Shown here one piece after another: positions 17,358-25,529 of a DNA stretch of 64,000 nt; positions within the stretch are counted from its first letter, which is position 1; every line of letters begins with the position of its first letter. Source of the DNA: Teichococcus wenyumeiae. GTDB lineage: Bacteria; Pseudomonadota; Alphaproteobacteria; Acetobacterales; Acetobacteraceae. The translations under genes were made by a program, and so were the position numbers. Under the pieces are notes generated by a model. It was not told the origin of the DNA and searched no databases. It worked only from the letters and a program-made list of their open reading frames with translations. Location of the stretch: contig NZ_RFLX01000002.1 of assembly GCF_003696345.1 (NCBI RefSeq), forward strand, positions 62,001 through 126,000, written 5' to 3'.

Positions 17358-18206
17358 TCACGTGCGCGGCTCCAGCCACTTGGGGTCGCGGGTCAGCACC
17401 GGCAGGCGCGCGCGCTTCTGAGACAGCGCGGGCATGCAGTCCAGCAGCCCGCGGGTATAGGGGTGCTCGGCACGGTGCAGGTCGCGCGCCGGCAGGGTTT
17501 CCATCACCTGCCCGGCATACATCACCACCACGCGGTCGCAGAAGCGGGCCACCAGCGGCAGGTCGTGGCTGATCAGCATCAGACCCATGCCGCGCGCGGA
17601 AACGAGGTCCTCGATCAGCTTCAGGATCTCGGCCTGCACGGAGGCATCCAGCGCGCTGGTCGGCTCATCCGCGATCAGCATGTCCGGGTTGGGCGCCAGC
17701 ATCATCGCGATCATGACGCGCTGGCCCATGCCGCCCGAGACCTCGTGCGGATAGGCATCCAGCACGCGCTTCGGGTCGCGGATGCGGACCTGTTCCAGCA
17801 GGTTCAGCGCGGCCTCCCGCGCTTCCCGCCGGCCGCCCTTGTTGTGGGTGCCCCAGGCTTCGGCGATCTGGTGGCCGATCGTCATCACCGGGTTCAGGCT
17901 GTATTTCGGGTCCTGCAGGATCAGGCCGATGCGGCCGCCGCGCAGGCGGCGCATCTGCCGCTCGCGGGCCGCCAGCACGTCGATGCCGTCGAAGACCAGC
18001 TTGTCCGCCCGCACCCGCGCCGGTTCCGGCAACAGGCGCATCAGCGCCCGGCCGGTGACGGATTTGCCGGAGCCGCTTTCCCCCACGATGCCCAGCTTCT
18101 CCCGCCCCAGGGACATGGAGACGCCGCGCACCGCCGGGTTGAAGCTGCCCGAGGCAGTGGGGAAATCGACCCGCAGGTTCTGGATTTCTACGAGAGGCTT
18201 GTTCAT
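17358..18206 (-). CDS. Peptide-type ABC importer, first ATPase (DppD/OppD-like)
   Basis: The 282-residue ATPase has Walker A GIVGESGSGKS, Q-loop ILQDPKYSLNPVMT, signature VSGGMGQRVMIAM, Walker B DMLIADEPTSALD and H-loop SHDLPLVARFC. The C-terminal EHPYTRGLLDCMP is the oligopeptide-transporter ATPase element. Its ATG overlaps the TGA of the permease gene upstream (ATGA), so translation is probably coupled. The signature reads SGGMGQR rather than the common SGGQRQR, a variant often seen in DppD-type subunits. Confidence 0.92.
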   Translation of the reverse strand: MNKPLVEIQNLRVDFPTASGSFNPAVRGVSMSLGREKLGIVGESGSGKSVTGRALMRLLPEPARVRADKLVFDGIDVLAARERQMRRLRGGRIGLILQDPKYSLNPVMTIGHQIAEAWGTHNKGGRREAREAALNLLEQVRIRDPKRVLDAYPHEVSGGMGQRVMIAMMLAPNPDMLIADEPTSALDASVQAEILKLIEDLVSARGMGLMLISHDLPLVARFCDRVVVMYAGQVMETLPARDLHRAEHPYTRGLLDCMPALSQKRARLPVLTRDPKWLEPRT

Positions 18207-19111
18207 CGCTGCTTCGGGTCCAGCACGTCGCGCAGGCCATCGCCCAGCAGGTTGAAAGCGAGGCTCGCCATGAAGATGGCGATGCCCGGGATCACCGGCA
18301 CCCACCATTGCTCCAGGATGAAGCGGCGGGCGGTGGCGATCATGGTGCCCCATTCGGGGATCGGCGGCTGCGCGCCGAGGCCGAGGAAGCCGAGGCCGGC
18401 GGCGGTGAGGATGATGGAGGACATGTCCAGCGTCACGCGCACCGTCAGGGACGGCAGGCACATCGGCGTCACGTGGCGCAGGATGACGCGCCAGGGCGAG
18501 GCCCCGGTGATGCGCACGGCCGCGATATAATCGGCGTTGCGGATGGTCAGCGTCTCCGCCCGCGCCAGCCGCGCATAAGGCGGCCAGGCGGTCAGCGCGA
18601 TGGCGACCACGGCGCTTTCCACGCCCGGCTTCATGGCCGCCACGAAGGCGAGCGCCAGGATCAGGCGCGGGAAGGCCAGGAAGACATCCGTGACGCGCAT
18701 CAGGATCTTGTCGACGATGCCGCCGGCATAACCCGCGACGCAGCCGACGATCAGCCCCAGCGGCGCCACCAGGATGACCACGGCCACCACCATGCCCAGC
18801 GTCACGCGGCCGCCGTAGAGCACGCGGGAATAGGTGTCGCGCCCCAGTTCATCCGTGCCCAGCCAATGGGCGGCGGAAGGCGGCTGCAACCGGTCGGCCA
18901 GCACCTGCACGCCGGGGTCATGCGTCGCCAGCAGCGGCGCGAAGATGGCCAGCACCAGCATGGCCAGCACGATGAACAGGCCCGCCACCGCCAGCCCGTT
19001 GCGGCGGAAGGCCAGCCAGGTCTGGTAGCGCCGGCCCCACTTGGCCTGGGCGCGGGAGGTGGGCGTGTCGGAGAGCAGCCATTCACGGCGGCTCATGGTC
19101 GCTTCGCTCAT
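18203..19111 (-). CDS. Peptide-type ABC importer, permease 2 (DppC-like)
   Basis: The 302-residue inner-membrane protein has an N-terminal helix (GLAVAGLFIVLAMLVLAIFA) and the DppC landmark HWLGTDELGRDTYSRVLYGGR. A transmembrane core follows with the ATPase-contacting loop VRITGASPWRVILRHVTP, and it ends in GLGAQPPIPEWGTMI. It pairs with the DppB-like permease. Its start is one base after the stop of that gene. An alternative ATG lies at 19096. Confidence 0.92.
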   Translation of the reverse strand: MSEATMSRREWLLSDTPTSRAQAKWGRRYQTWLAFRRNGLAVAGLFIVLAMLVLAIFAPLLATHDPGVQVLADRLQPPSAAHWLGTDELGRDTYSRVLYGGRVTLGMVVAVVILVAPLGLIVGCVAGYAGGIVDKILMRVTDVFLAFPRLILALAFVAAMKPGVESAVVAIALTAWPPYARLARAETLTIRNADYIAAVRITGASPWRVILRHVTPMCLPSLTVRVTLDMSSIILTAAGLGFLGLGAQPPIPEWGTMIATARRFILEQWWVPVIPGIAIFMASLAFNLLGDGLRDVLDPKQR

Positions 19112-19112
19112 C

Positions 19113-20234
19113 TTATTTCACCCGCGGGTCGAGCAGCCGGTAGAGCATGTCCGCCAGCAGGTTCAGCACCACATAGATCAGCCCCACCGCCAGGGTGGCG
19201 CCCAGCACCGCGTTCATGTCGGCATTCAGCAGCGACACGGTCAGGTACTGGCCGAGGCCGGGCCAGGAGAAGATCGTCTCGGTCAGCACCGCGCCTTCCA
19301 GCAACCCGGCATAGGTCATGGCCAGCACGGTGACGAGCGGCACCATGATATTGCCGAAGGCATGCCGCCAGACGATGCGGGCCGAGGAAAGCCCCTTGGC
19401 GCGCGCGGTGGTGACGTATTCGCTGCGCAGCTCCGCCAGCATGAATGCGCGCGTCATGCGGGCGATATAGGCCAGCGAGAAGAAGGCCAGCACGCCCGCC
19501 GGCTGGATCAGGTGGTAGAGCGCGTCGTTGAAGGCGCCCCAGTCGCCGGCCAGCAGGCTGTCCACCGTCAGGATGCCGGTGCGTTCCTCCACCATGCCTT
19601 CGAAGAAGATGCTCTGCCGCCCGGGGCCGGGCACCCAGCCCAGCTTGGCGTAGAAGAGCAGCAGCGAAAGCAGGCCCAGCACGAAGACCGGCAGGGAATG
19701 CCCGGCGAGGCAGAAGAGCCGCACCGCCTGGTCGACGAACTTGCCCTGCCGCGTCGCCGCCCAGACGCCCAGCGGCACACCGATCAGCACGGCGATGATG
19801 ATGGCCACCGTCGCCAGCTCGAAGGTCGCCGGGAAGAAGCGGGCGATATCCTGGGTGACGGGGTTGGAGGTCATCACCGAGCGGCCGAGGTCGCCCGAGA
19901 AGATCTGCCCCAGGTAGCGCCAGAACTGCACGTAGAGCGGCTGGTCCAGCCCGAGGTCGAGCCGCGCGCGCTCCACCACATCCGCCGGCGCCCGGTCGCC
20001 GACAATGGCCAGCACCGGGTCGATCGGCACCACGCGTCCGATGAAGAAGGTGACCACCGCCAGCCCGAACAGCGTGATGGGCACGCTGGCCAGGGTGGAG
20101 AGGGTGCCGCGCAGCCGGAGCCACGCGGCGGAAGGACGGGCCCGACGCGCTACCCCGGAAGCAGGCGGGGGCGCGGCGGGCGGCTCGGCTTCAGGCGGCA
20201 GCAGTTCCGCCTGAAGTTCCCCATCGGATCGCAT
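19113..20234 (-). CDS. Peptide-type ABC importer, permease 1 (DppB-like)
   Basis: This is a 373-residue permease. The first 40 residues are a Pro/Ala-rich extension longer than in most DppB proteins. The rest is standard: SVPITLFGLAVVTFFIGRVV, LGLDQPLYVQFWRYLGQIFSG, DLGRSVMTSNPV, a set of helices with the EAA-type loop TTARAKGLSSARIVWRHAFG, and SWPGLGQYL. A 30-residue insertion around VEERTGILTVDSLLAG is typical of DppB periplasmic loops. It follows the receptor gene by 11 bp. Confidence 0.92.
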   Translation of the reverse strand: MRSDGELQAELLPPEAEPPAAPPPASGVARRARPSAAWLRLRGTLSTLASVPITLFGLAVVTFFIGRVVPIDPVLAIVGDRAPADVVERARLDLGLDQPLYVQFWRYLGQIFSGDLGRSVMTSNPVTQDIARFFPATFELATVAIIIAVLIGVPLGVWAATRQGKFVDQAVRLFCLAGHSLPVFVLGLLSLLLFYAKLGWVPGPGRQSIFFEGMVEERTGILTVDSLLAGDWGAFNDALYHLIQPAGVLAFFSLAYIARMTRAFMLAELRSEYVTTARAKGLSSARIVWRHAFGNIMVPLVTVLAMTYAGLLEGAVLTETIFSWPGLGQYLTVSLLNADMNAVLGATLAVGLIYVVLNLLADMLYRLLDPRVK

Positions 20235-20245
20235 TCAGTGAATAC

Positions 20246-21847
20246 TCAGGCCTTGGTGATGTTGGTGTAGGAGTGCCGGTCGTTCATCGGCCCCATGTCG
20301 AAGCCCTTCACCGCGGCGCGGGAGACGGAGACCTCGATCTCCTGCAGCATGATCACGAAGGGCGAGGTCTGCTGGTGCTCCTTCTGGATATCCAGGTACA
20401 TCTGGGCGCGCGTCTCGGCGTCCGTCTGCTTCTGCGCTTCCAGGGTCTTGGCGGAGAGTTCGGGGATCAGCCAGCTCGCGCGCCAGGCCAGGGTCTTGTT
20501 GCGGGCCTCGTCGCCATTCTCGGTGTTGATGGAGAAGGCCTCGGCATTGCTGTTGGGGTCGAAGTAGTCGGAGCCCCAGCGCACCATGGCGATGTCATGC
20601 GTGCGGGCACGGGTCTTGGTGATGACCGCGCGCTGCTCGCCCGGCGACATCTTCAGGCGGATGCCGATCTCGGCGAGGTTGGCCTGCACCGCCTGCGCGA
20701 TGTCGGAGGTCGGCGCGCCGGAGAAGTAGTCGAAGGACAGCTCGAAGCCGTCGGCCAGGCCGGCCTTGGCCAGCAGCGCCTTGGCCTCGGCCACGTTCTT
20801 CTGGAAGGGCTTGTCGGTCAGCGCACCCGGCAGGCCATCCGGCAGGAAGGCCTGGTGCACCGCGTAGGTGGTGGGCACGATGTTCTTCTGGATGGCGGCA
20901 TAGTCGATCGCCATCTTGATCGCCTGCCGCACCTCGGGCTTCGCCAGGTTGGGGTTCTTCTGGTTCAGGCTGAGATACATCAGGCTCGCCTTGCGGGCGT
21001 ATTGCGCCGTGAAGTTCCTGTCCTTCTCCACCGAGGCGATCTGGTCGGCCACCAGGTTGCGCACGATGTCGAAGTCGCCCTTCTGCAGGCCCAGCAGCTG
21101 CGCCGAGGGGTCCGCCACATGGCGCATGATGATGCGCTTCATCTTCGGCGGCTCGACCGCATGCGGGTTGGCGTCCAGCATGACGTTGTCGCTGGCCTTC
21201 CACTGGCGGACCATATAGGAGCCCGAGCCGGCGGAATTCTGCTTCAGCCAGGCATTGCCCAGGTCATCGCCCTTGGCATTGGCCGTCACCACCGCCTTCT
21301 CCACCACGCTGCCCACCGCCGCCGAGAGGCAGTAGAGCAGGAAGGAGGGCGCGGTCGGCTCGGCGGTCGTCAGCACCAGGGTCTTGGCGTCGGTGGCGCG
21401 GATGCGCTCGGCCACGTTGTCCTTGGTGAAGCCGAACTGGTTGATGATGAAGGCCGGCGACTTGTTCAGGATCACGGCGCGGGAAAGCGAGAAGGCCACG
21501 TCCTCAGCCGTCACGGGCTTGCCGGAGGCGAACTTGGGGCCGTCCTTCAGGGTGAAGGTGAAGGTCTTGTTGCCGTCCGAGACAGCCCACTTCTCGGCCA
21601 GCTCGCCACGGATCTCAGAGGGGTTGCTGTTCGGCGTCGTCACCAGCTTCTGGTAGACATTCCCCGCGATCTCGGAGGCCGTGTATTCGAAGGCCTCATG
21701 CGGGTCGAGCGAGATGATGTCGTCGATCTGCTTCGCGAAGACCAGCACGTCCTTGGGCGTCTGGGCCCGGGCGGAGGGGGCGGCCAGCGCGCCCGGCAGG
21801 ACGGCGGCGGCGCTGGAGGCAAGCAGCAGCGAACGGCGAGTCAGCAT
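20246..21847 (-). CDS. Peptide-type ABC importer, periplasmic binding protein (SBP family 5)
   Basis: This is a 533-residue receptor, first gene of the five-gene importer. The N-terminus MLTRRSLLLASSAAAVLPGA has twin arginines and an APSARAQ cleavage site, so Tat export is possible. The mature protein shows family-5 landmarks: ISLDPHEAFEYTASEI, FTFTLKDGPKFASGKPVTAE, DVAFSL, PEVRQAIKMAIDY and AFLPDGLPG. The ligand could be peptides or other solutes such as opines; it is not predictable. The ATG follows AAAGGG. Gene order receptor-permease-permease-ATPase-ATPase is complete. Confidence 0.93.
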   Translation of the reverse strand: MLTRRSLLLASSAAAVLPGALAAPSARAQTPKDVLVFAKQIDDIISLDPHEAFEYTASEIAGNVYQKLVTTPNSNPSEIRGELAEKWAVSDGNKTFTFTLKDGPKFASGKPVTAEDVAFSLSRAVILNKSPAFIINQFGFTKDNVAERIRATDAKTLVLTTAEPTAPSFLLYCLSAAVGSVVEKAVVTANAKGDDLGNAWLKQNSAGSGSYMVRQWKASDNVMLDANPHAVEPPKMKRIIMRHVADPSAQLLGLQKGDFDIVRNLVADQIASVEKDRNFTAQYARKASLMYLSLNQKNPNLAKPEVRQAIKMAIDYAAIQKNIVPTTYAVHQAFLPDGLPGALTDKPFQKNVAEAKALLAKAGLADGFELSFDYFSGAPTSDIAQAVQANLAEIGIRLKMSPGEQRAVITKTRARTHDIAMVRWGSDYFDPNSNAEAFSINTENGDEARNKTLAWRASWLIPELSAKTLEAQKQTDAETRAQMYLDIQKEHQQTSPFVIMLQEIEVSVSRAAVKGFDMGPMNDRHSYTNITKA

Positions 21848-21904
21848 GAACGGAAACCCTTTGCGGATTGCACAGAATAACGCAGTCGTGGGGTGCTGCG
21901 CCAG

Positions 21905-21940
21905 CATGGGCTGCGCCCCGGCGCGGGGGCGCAGCCCATG
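21905..21940. terminator. Strong 15-bp hairpin downstream of pdxH
   Basis: A perfect 15-base inverted repeat (21905-21919 with 21926-21940, arm CATGGGCTGCGCCCC) has a six-base loop GGCGCG. It sits 12 bp after the pdxH stop and 57 bp before the receptor gene on the same strand. No U-tract follows, so it may end transcription weakly, stabilise mRNA ends or separate the two operons. Confidence 0.55.
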
Positions 21941-21952
21941 TCAGGGCCCATC

Positions 21953-22549
21953 TCAGGGATAGAGCGTCTCGGAGCGCCAGCCGCCGCCCGGCTGGGCATG
22001 GAAGACGCGGCGGTCATGGAGGCGGAAGGGCATGTCGCGCCAGAACTCGATGCGCTGCGGCAGCACGCGGAAGCCGCCCCAGTGCGACGGGCGCGGCACC
22101 GCGTCATCCAGGTAGCGGGCCTCCACCTCGGCCACCGCCGCCTCCAGCTCCTCCCGGCTGCCCAGCGGGCTCGACTGCCGCGAGGCCCAGGCCCCGATGC
22201 GGGAGCGGCGCGGGCGGGTGGCGTAGTATTCGTCGGACTCCGCCGCCGTCACCTGTTCCACGGTGCCCTCCACCCGCACGGCGCGGCGCAGCTTCTTCCA
22301 GTGGAAGTTCAGCGCGGCGCGGGGATTGGCCAGAAGCTGGCCCCCCTTGCGGCTTTCATGGTTCGTGAAGAACACGAAGCCACGGGGGTCCAGCCCCTTC
22401 AGCAGCACCATGCGGGCGCTGGGCCAGCCGTCCGGCGTGCTGGTCGCCAGGCACATGGCGTTGGGATCATTGGGTTCCGAGGCCTCGGCCTCGGCCATCC
22501 AGGCGGTGAAGATCGCGAAAGGGTCGGCGTCGGGTGTCGGTACGCTCAT
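21953..22549 (-). CDS. pdxH: Pyridoxamine/pyridoxine 5'-phosphate oxidase
   Basis: PdxH is the FMN enzyme that makes pyridoxal 5'-phosphate. The 198-residue protein has DPFAIFTAWMAEAEASEPND at the start. It also has FMN/substrate motifs SARMVLLKGLDPRGFVFFTN, SRKGGQLLANPRAALNFHW and SRIGAWASRQSSPL, and the C-terminal signature EFWRDMPFRLHDR ending ETLYP. Length is slightly under the usual 205-220, the difference being a short N-terminus. The ATG follows AGGAG. It is divergent from fabI. Confidence 0.96.
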   Translation of the reverse strand: MSVPTPDADPFAIFTAWMAEAEASEPNDPNAMCLATSTPDGWPSARMVLLKGLDPRGFVFFTNHESRKGGQLLANPRAALNFHWKKLRRAVRVEGTVEQVTAAESDEYYATRPRRSRIGAWASRQSSPLGSREELEAAVAEVEARYLDDAVPRPSHWGGFRVLPQRIEFWRDMPFRLHDRRVFHAQPGGGWRSETLYP

Positions 22550-22694
22550 CTGCTCCTGTCCCTGCTTCCTCTTGCCGGCGGGACGGGGGTGTGCCACCAC
22601 GCCTTAACCCTTGCAACGCCCTGCCGCCGGACCCCGGACATCTCCGGCGCCCTACCTTCGCTGTCCCATCCAACAGAACCGGTCCTGCCTGAAC
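22550..22694. promoter_or_regulatory. Divergent promoter region, pdxH / fabI
   Basis: This is 145 bp between the two starts and should contain both promoters. No operator or -35/-10 pair could be assigned by eye. Confidence 0.35.
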
Positions 22695-23543
22695 ATGGAA
22701 CCTGCCGCGCAATCCAACACCCCTGAACCCGCCAAGGGCAACCTGATGGCTGGCAAGCGGGGCCTGATCATGGGCGTGGCGAATGACCGCTCGATCGCCT
22801 GGGGCATCGCCCGCGCCGTGGCCGCCCAGGGGGCGGAGATCGCCTTCACCTACCAGGGCGAGGCGCTGGAGAAGCGCGTCCGCCCGCTGGCCGAGAGCCT
22901 GGGCAGCGACATCGTGCTGCCCTGCGACGTGACGGACGAGGCCAGCATCGACTCTGTCTTCGAGACGCTGGAGAAGCGCTGGGGCAAGCTGGACTTCCTG
23001 GTCCATGCCATCGGCTTCGCCGACAAGCAGTTCCTGCGCGGCCGCTACATGGACACGCCGCGCGCGGCCTTCCTGCAGGCGCTGGACATCTCCTGCTTCT
23101 CCTTCGTTTCCGTCTCCAAGCGCGCCGCCGCGCTGATGAGCGAGGGCGGCAGCCTGCTGACCCTGAGCTACCTGGGCGCCGAGCGCGTGACGCCGCATTA
23201 CAACGTCATGGGCGTGGCCAAGGCGGCGCTGGAAGCCAGCGTGCGCTACATGGCGGTGGACGTGGGCGCGCGCGGCATCCGCGTGAACGCCATCTCCGCC
23301 GGCCCGATCAAGACGCTCGCGGCCAGCGGCATCGGCGACTTCCGCTACATCCTGAAGTGGAACCAGTACAACGCGCCGCTGAAGCGCAACACCACCATCG
23401 AGGATGTGGGAGGTTCGGCGCTCTACCTGCTCTCGGACCTCGGCGCCGGCGTCACCGGCGAGGTGCATCACGTGGACAGCGGCTACCACATCGTCGGCAT
23501 GAAGGCCGAGGATGCGCCGGACATCGTGGTCGGCCGCGACTGA
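22695..23543 (+). CDS. fabI: Enoyl-[acyl-carrier-protein] reductase (NADH)
   Basis: FabI reduces enoyl-ACP in the last step of each fatty-acid elongation cycle. The protein (282 residues from 22695, or 265 from 22746) has the FabI N-terminal motif MAGKRGLIMGVANDRSIAWG and the catalytic Tyr/Lys region SYLGAERVTPHYNVMGVAKA. It also has NAISAGPIKTLAASGI and a C-terminal VDSGYHIVGM. An AAGGG before the ATG at 22746 makes that start as likely as 22695; alphaproteobacterial homologs usually carry a few residues before LMAGKRG. It has its own terminator. Confidence 0.96.
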   Translation: MEPAAQSNTPEPAKGNLMAGKRGLIMGVANDRSIAWGIARAVAAQGAEIAFTYQGEALEKRVRPLAESLGSDIVLPCDVTDEASIDSVFETLEKRWGKLDFLVHAIGFADKQFLRGRYMDTPRAAFLQALDISCFSFVSVSKRAAALMSEGGSLLTLSYLGAERVTPHYNVMGVAKAALEASVRYMAVDVGARGIRVNAISAGPIKTLAASGIGDFRYILKWNQYNAPLKRNTTIEDVGGSALYLLSDLGAGVTGEVHHVDSGYHIVGMKAEDAPDIVVGRD

Positions 23544-23552
23544 GCCTGCCGG

Positions 23553-23579
23553 AAAGGCCGCCCCCCGGGCGGCCTTTTT
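23553..23579 (+). terminator. Rho-independent terminator of fabI
   Basis: GGCCGCCC (23556-23563) pairs with GGGCGGCC (23567-23574) across a CCC loop. AAA before and TTTTT after extend the stem and give a U-tract. It lies 10 bp after the fabI stop. Confidence 0.9.
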
Positions 23580-23677
23580 CGTGAGGGGTCCCAACTGCAA
23601 CCCCCTGCCCCTCAGGCTGGTTCTTTCTTCAGAGCGGCACGGGCAACGCCCCGCCGCACCGGAAGAAGGAGAAGTCC

Positions 23678-23857
23678 ATGACGCACGCGCATATGCCGCC
23701 GGTTCCGCCGGCGAACCAGCCGAAGCACGGGGGCCCGACCCAGGACCCGAAGAAGTCGAATATCAAGGCCGAGACCCTGGACCGCGACCCCAAGCAGGGC
23801 CGCAGCGGCGATATCAAGCAGAACACGACCCACCAGGGCTACCAGCAGGACCGCTGA
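23678..23857 (+). CDS. Small hydrophilic protein 1 of three-gene cassette
   Basis: The 59-residue protein begins MTHAHMPPVPPANQPKHGGP and ends GDIKQNTTHQGYQQDR. It is polar, Gln/Asn/Lys-rich, without cysteines or hydrophobic helices, and probably disordered. The C-terminal NTTHQGYQQDR resembles a short motif I recall in tiny conserved proteins of Methylobacterium and relatives. An AAGGAG is ideally placed before the ATG. It is followed at once by two more small hydrophilic genes and then a terminator. Function is unknown; such proteins are sometimes stress-related, but nothing here proves it. Confidence 0.72.
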   Translation: MTHAHMPPVPPANQPKHGGPTQDPKKSNIKAETLDRDPKQGRSGDIKQNTTHQGYQQDR

Positions 23858-23870
23858 GGAGGGCCCAGGC

Positions 23871-24095
23871 ATGTCGCACAAGAATCCCGATCAGGTCGAG
23901 CGCGTGGGTGGCCCCGGCAGCAGCCACCAGAACCGCGAGCATCCGGAAAAGTCCATGGCCACCGGCAAAAAGGGTGGCGGCGACAACAGCGGCCCGACGC
24001 CGGGCTCCCCGACCAATAGCCGCGACAGCCGCATCTCCGGCGGCGGCGGCGAGCGGGACGAGCACCATACCCACGACCCCCGCACCAAGTCCTGA
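23871..24095 (+). CDS. Small hydrophilic protein 2 of three-gene cassette
   Basis: The 74-residue protein begins MSHKNPDQVERVGGPGSSHQ, has a central KKGGGDNSGPTPGSP and ends GGGGERDEHHTHDPRTKS. It is almost free of hydrophobic residues and is Gly/Ser/His-rich, so it is predicted disordered. It starts 13 bp after gene 1 of the cassette, with GAGGAGGG upstream. The His-rich tail (DEHHTHD) might bind metal, but that is speculation. Confidence 0.7.
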   Translation: MSHKNPDQVERVGGPGSSHQNREHPEKSMATGKKGGGDNSGPTPGSPTNSRDSRISGGGGERDEHHTHDPRTKS

Positions 24096-24104
24096 GAGGG
24101 CATC

Positions 24105-24287
24105 ATGGCCGAAGCCAAGAAGGATGCGGAACGCGATGCGGATGACACCGCCAGCGGCACCATCCAGGAGCCGATCCCGCCGGGCGAACCGCAGCCCGGC
24201 GACATGAACGAACTGGCGGGCAACCTGGGCGGACCGATCGATGTCTTCCCTGGCCGGCCGCGCAAACCGCTGCAACAGCAGGAATGA
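24105..24287 (+). CDS. Small hydrophilic protein 3 of three-gene cassette
   Basis: The 60-residue acidic protein begins MAEAKKDAERDADDTASGTI, continues with PIPPGEPQPGDMNELAGNLG and ends FPGRPRKPLQQQE. No hydrophobic core is visible. It starts nine bases after gene 2, with GAGAGGG upstream, and a terminator with a UUCG loop follows nine bases after its stop. The three genes therefore form one short transcription unit between the fabI terminator and the next gene. Function is unknown. Confidence 0.7.
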   Translation: MAEAKKDAERDADDTASGTIQEPIPPGEPQPGDMNELAGNLGGPIDVFPGRPRKPLQQQE

Positions 24288-24293
24288 TCCCGG

Positions 24294-24316
24294 AAGGGCG
24301 GCTTCGGCCGCCCTTT
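24294..24316. terminator. Terminator with UUCG tetraloop, probably bidirectional
   Basis: GGGCGGC (24296-24302) pairs with GCCGCCC (24307-24313) around TTCG. AA on the left and TTT on the right mean it can end the small-gene cassette and possibly also the convergent LprI-like gene, whose stop is at 24320. Confidence 0.85.
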
Positions 24317-24319
24317 CTG

Positions 24320-25453
24320 TTATGGCACCCGCTGCACTTCGACCAGCGGGCGCCCGCCCTCGACATACAGGCGGTAGGAAAGCACGACTTCCCCCAGGCT
24401 GGTCTCGGCATTCACCAGGCATTGCGGCACCGGCACCATGTAAGGCCGCAACCGCTGGTATTCGGCGCGCAGCGCCGGCGTGGCGCTATAGGCTTCCATG
24501 ATGACGTCGTTATAGGGGCGCGGATTGCTCAGGCGCTGGACGCGGGCGCCGGCCGACAGCCCTGGCGTTGCCTGGAAGGTGAAGGACACATCCTGCAGCA
24601 GCGCCGGGTCAGCGCAGTTTAGCGCGGCCTGCGGCCCCTCCCCGCCTTCCGCCGGGCGGGCGGGCGCCGGGGCGGCGGGGGGTAGGCTCTGCGGCAGCGT
24701 GGCGCGTGGCGGCGGCGCTGCTACCGCAGGTTGTGATGCAGCGGGGGCGGCCGGTCGGTCCCGTGCCACGGCCCGCAGGCGTTCCAGCACCGTGCCCATG
24801 GCCTGCACGTTGCGCGGGCTGTCGCCATTCTCCGCCTGGCATTCGGCGGAGCGGCGGGCCAGGGCGGTGAAATCCGGCTTCGACCATTGCTCCAGCGGCA
24901 GCCCAAAGGGAGAATCCCCCACCGACCAGCCCATGACCCGCAGAGCATTGCTGCTCACGGCGCCGCAGGGCGCGCCGGCAAGGCTCAGGGCGAAGGGCAC
25001 TCCCGGGGCCGTGGCGAGAGCCGGCACCGCCGGTGGCGGAACCGGGCCGGGCTGCTGCGGTCTGGGGGCCGGCGGAGGCTCCGGCGCGGCGGCCATGGGT
25101 GGCGGGGGCGGCGGCAGCATCAGCAGGCGGGCGCGAATCCAGGCCTCCCGCTCGGCATAGGCGATCTGGAGGCAATCCGGCGTCATGCCAGGAGCGCACA
25201 TCCGGTCGCGCCGCCGCACCCAGTCGATCTGCGCCGCCGCGGCGGCTGCGGAATCAGGCATCCGCTGGCGAAGCTGCGCGGCCAATCCGGCCAGGCCACG
25301 GTCCGCCGCCATCAGGTCCGGGTCGGTGCAGATCACCCGCTCGGCACGGGAGGCCGGGCGGGCGCAGTCGGATATGGCGCCGTCCGGGGTGATCGCCCAG
25401 GCCATGCCGGGCGCAGCCATCCCCAGAACCGAACCCAGCAACAGACGCCTCAT
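24320..25453 (-). CDS. Exported protein with LprI-like (DUF1311) N-terminal domain
   Basis: The 377-residue protein has a signal peptide (MRRLLLGSVLGMAAPGMAWA). Residues about 28-115 show the LprI/DUF1311 pattern: DCARPASRAERVICTDPDLM, LRQRMPDSAAAAAAQIDWVR and DRMCAPGMTPDCLQIAYAER, with four cysteines likely in two disulfides. LprI-like proteins include lysozyme inhibitors. Two further cysteine-containing segments without a family I recognise are joined by Pro-rich linkers (PPPPPPMAAAPEPPPAP). The location is probably periplasmic. The start follows GAGGAG. Confidence 0.72.
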   Translation of the reverse strand: MRRLLLGSVLGMAAPGMAWAITPDGAISDCARPASRAERVICTDPDLMAADRGLAGLAAQLRQRMPDSAAAAAAQIDWVRRRDRMCAPGMTPDCLQIAYAEREAWIRARLLMLPPPPPPMAAAPEPPPAPRPQQPGPVPPPAVPALATAPGVPFALSLAGAPCGAVSSNALRVMGWSVGDSPFGLPLEQWSKPDFTALARRSAECQAENGDSPRNVQAMGTVLERLRAVARDRPAAPAASQPAVAAPPPRATLPQSLPPAAPAPARPAEGGEGPQAALNCADPALLQDVSFTFQATPGLSAGARVQRLSNPRPYNDVIMEAYSATPALRAEYQRLRPYMVPVPQCLVNAETSLGEVVLSYRLYVEGGRPLVEVQRVP

Positions 25454-25529
25454 TCCACTCCTCGTCGCTCGCAGCGGCAATCTAGCCTGCGGGCGGCCGT
25501 CTGGCGAGGAAGCGTCTCAACAATAATCC

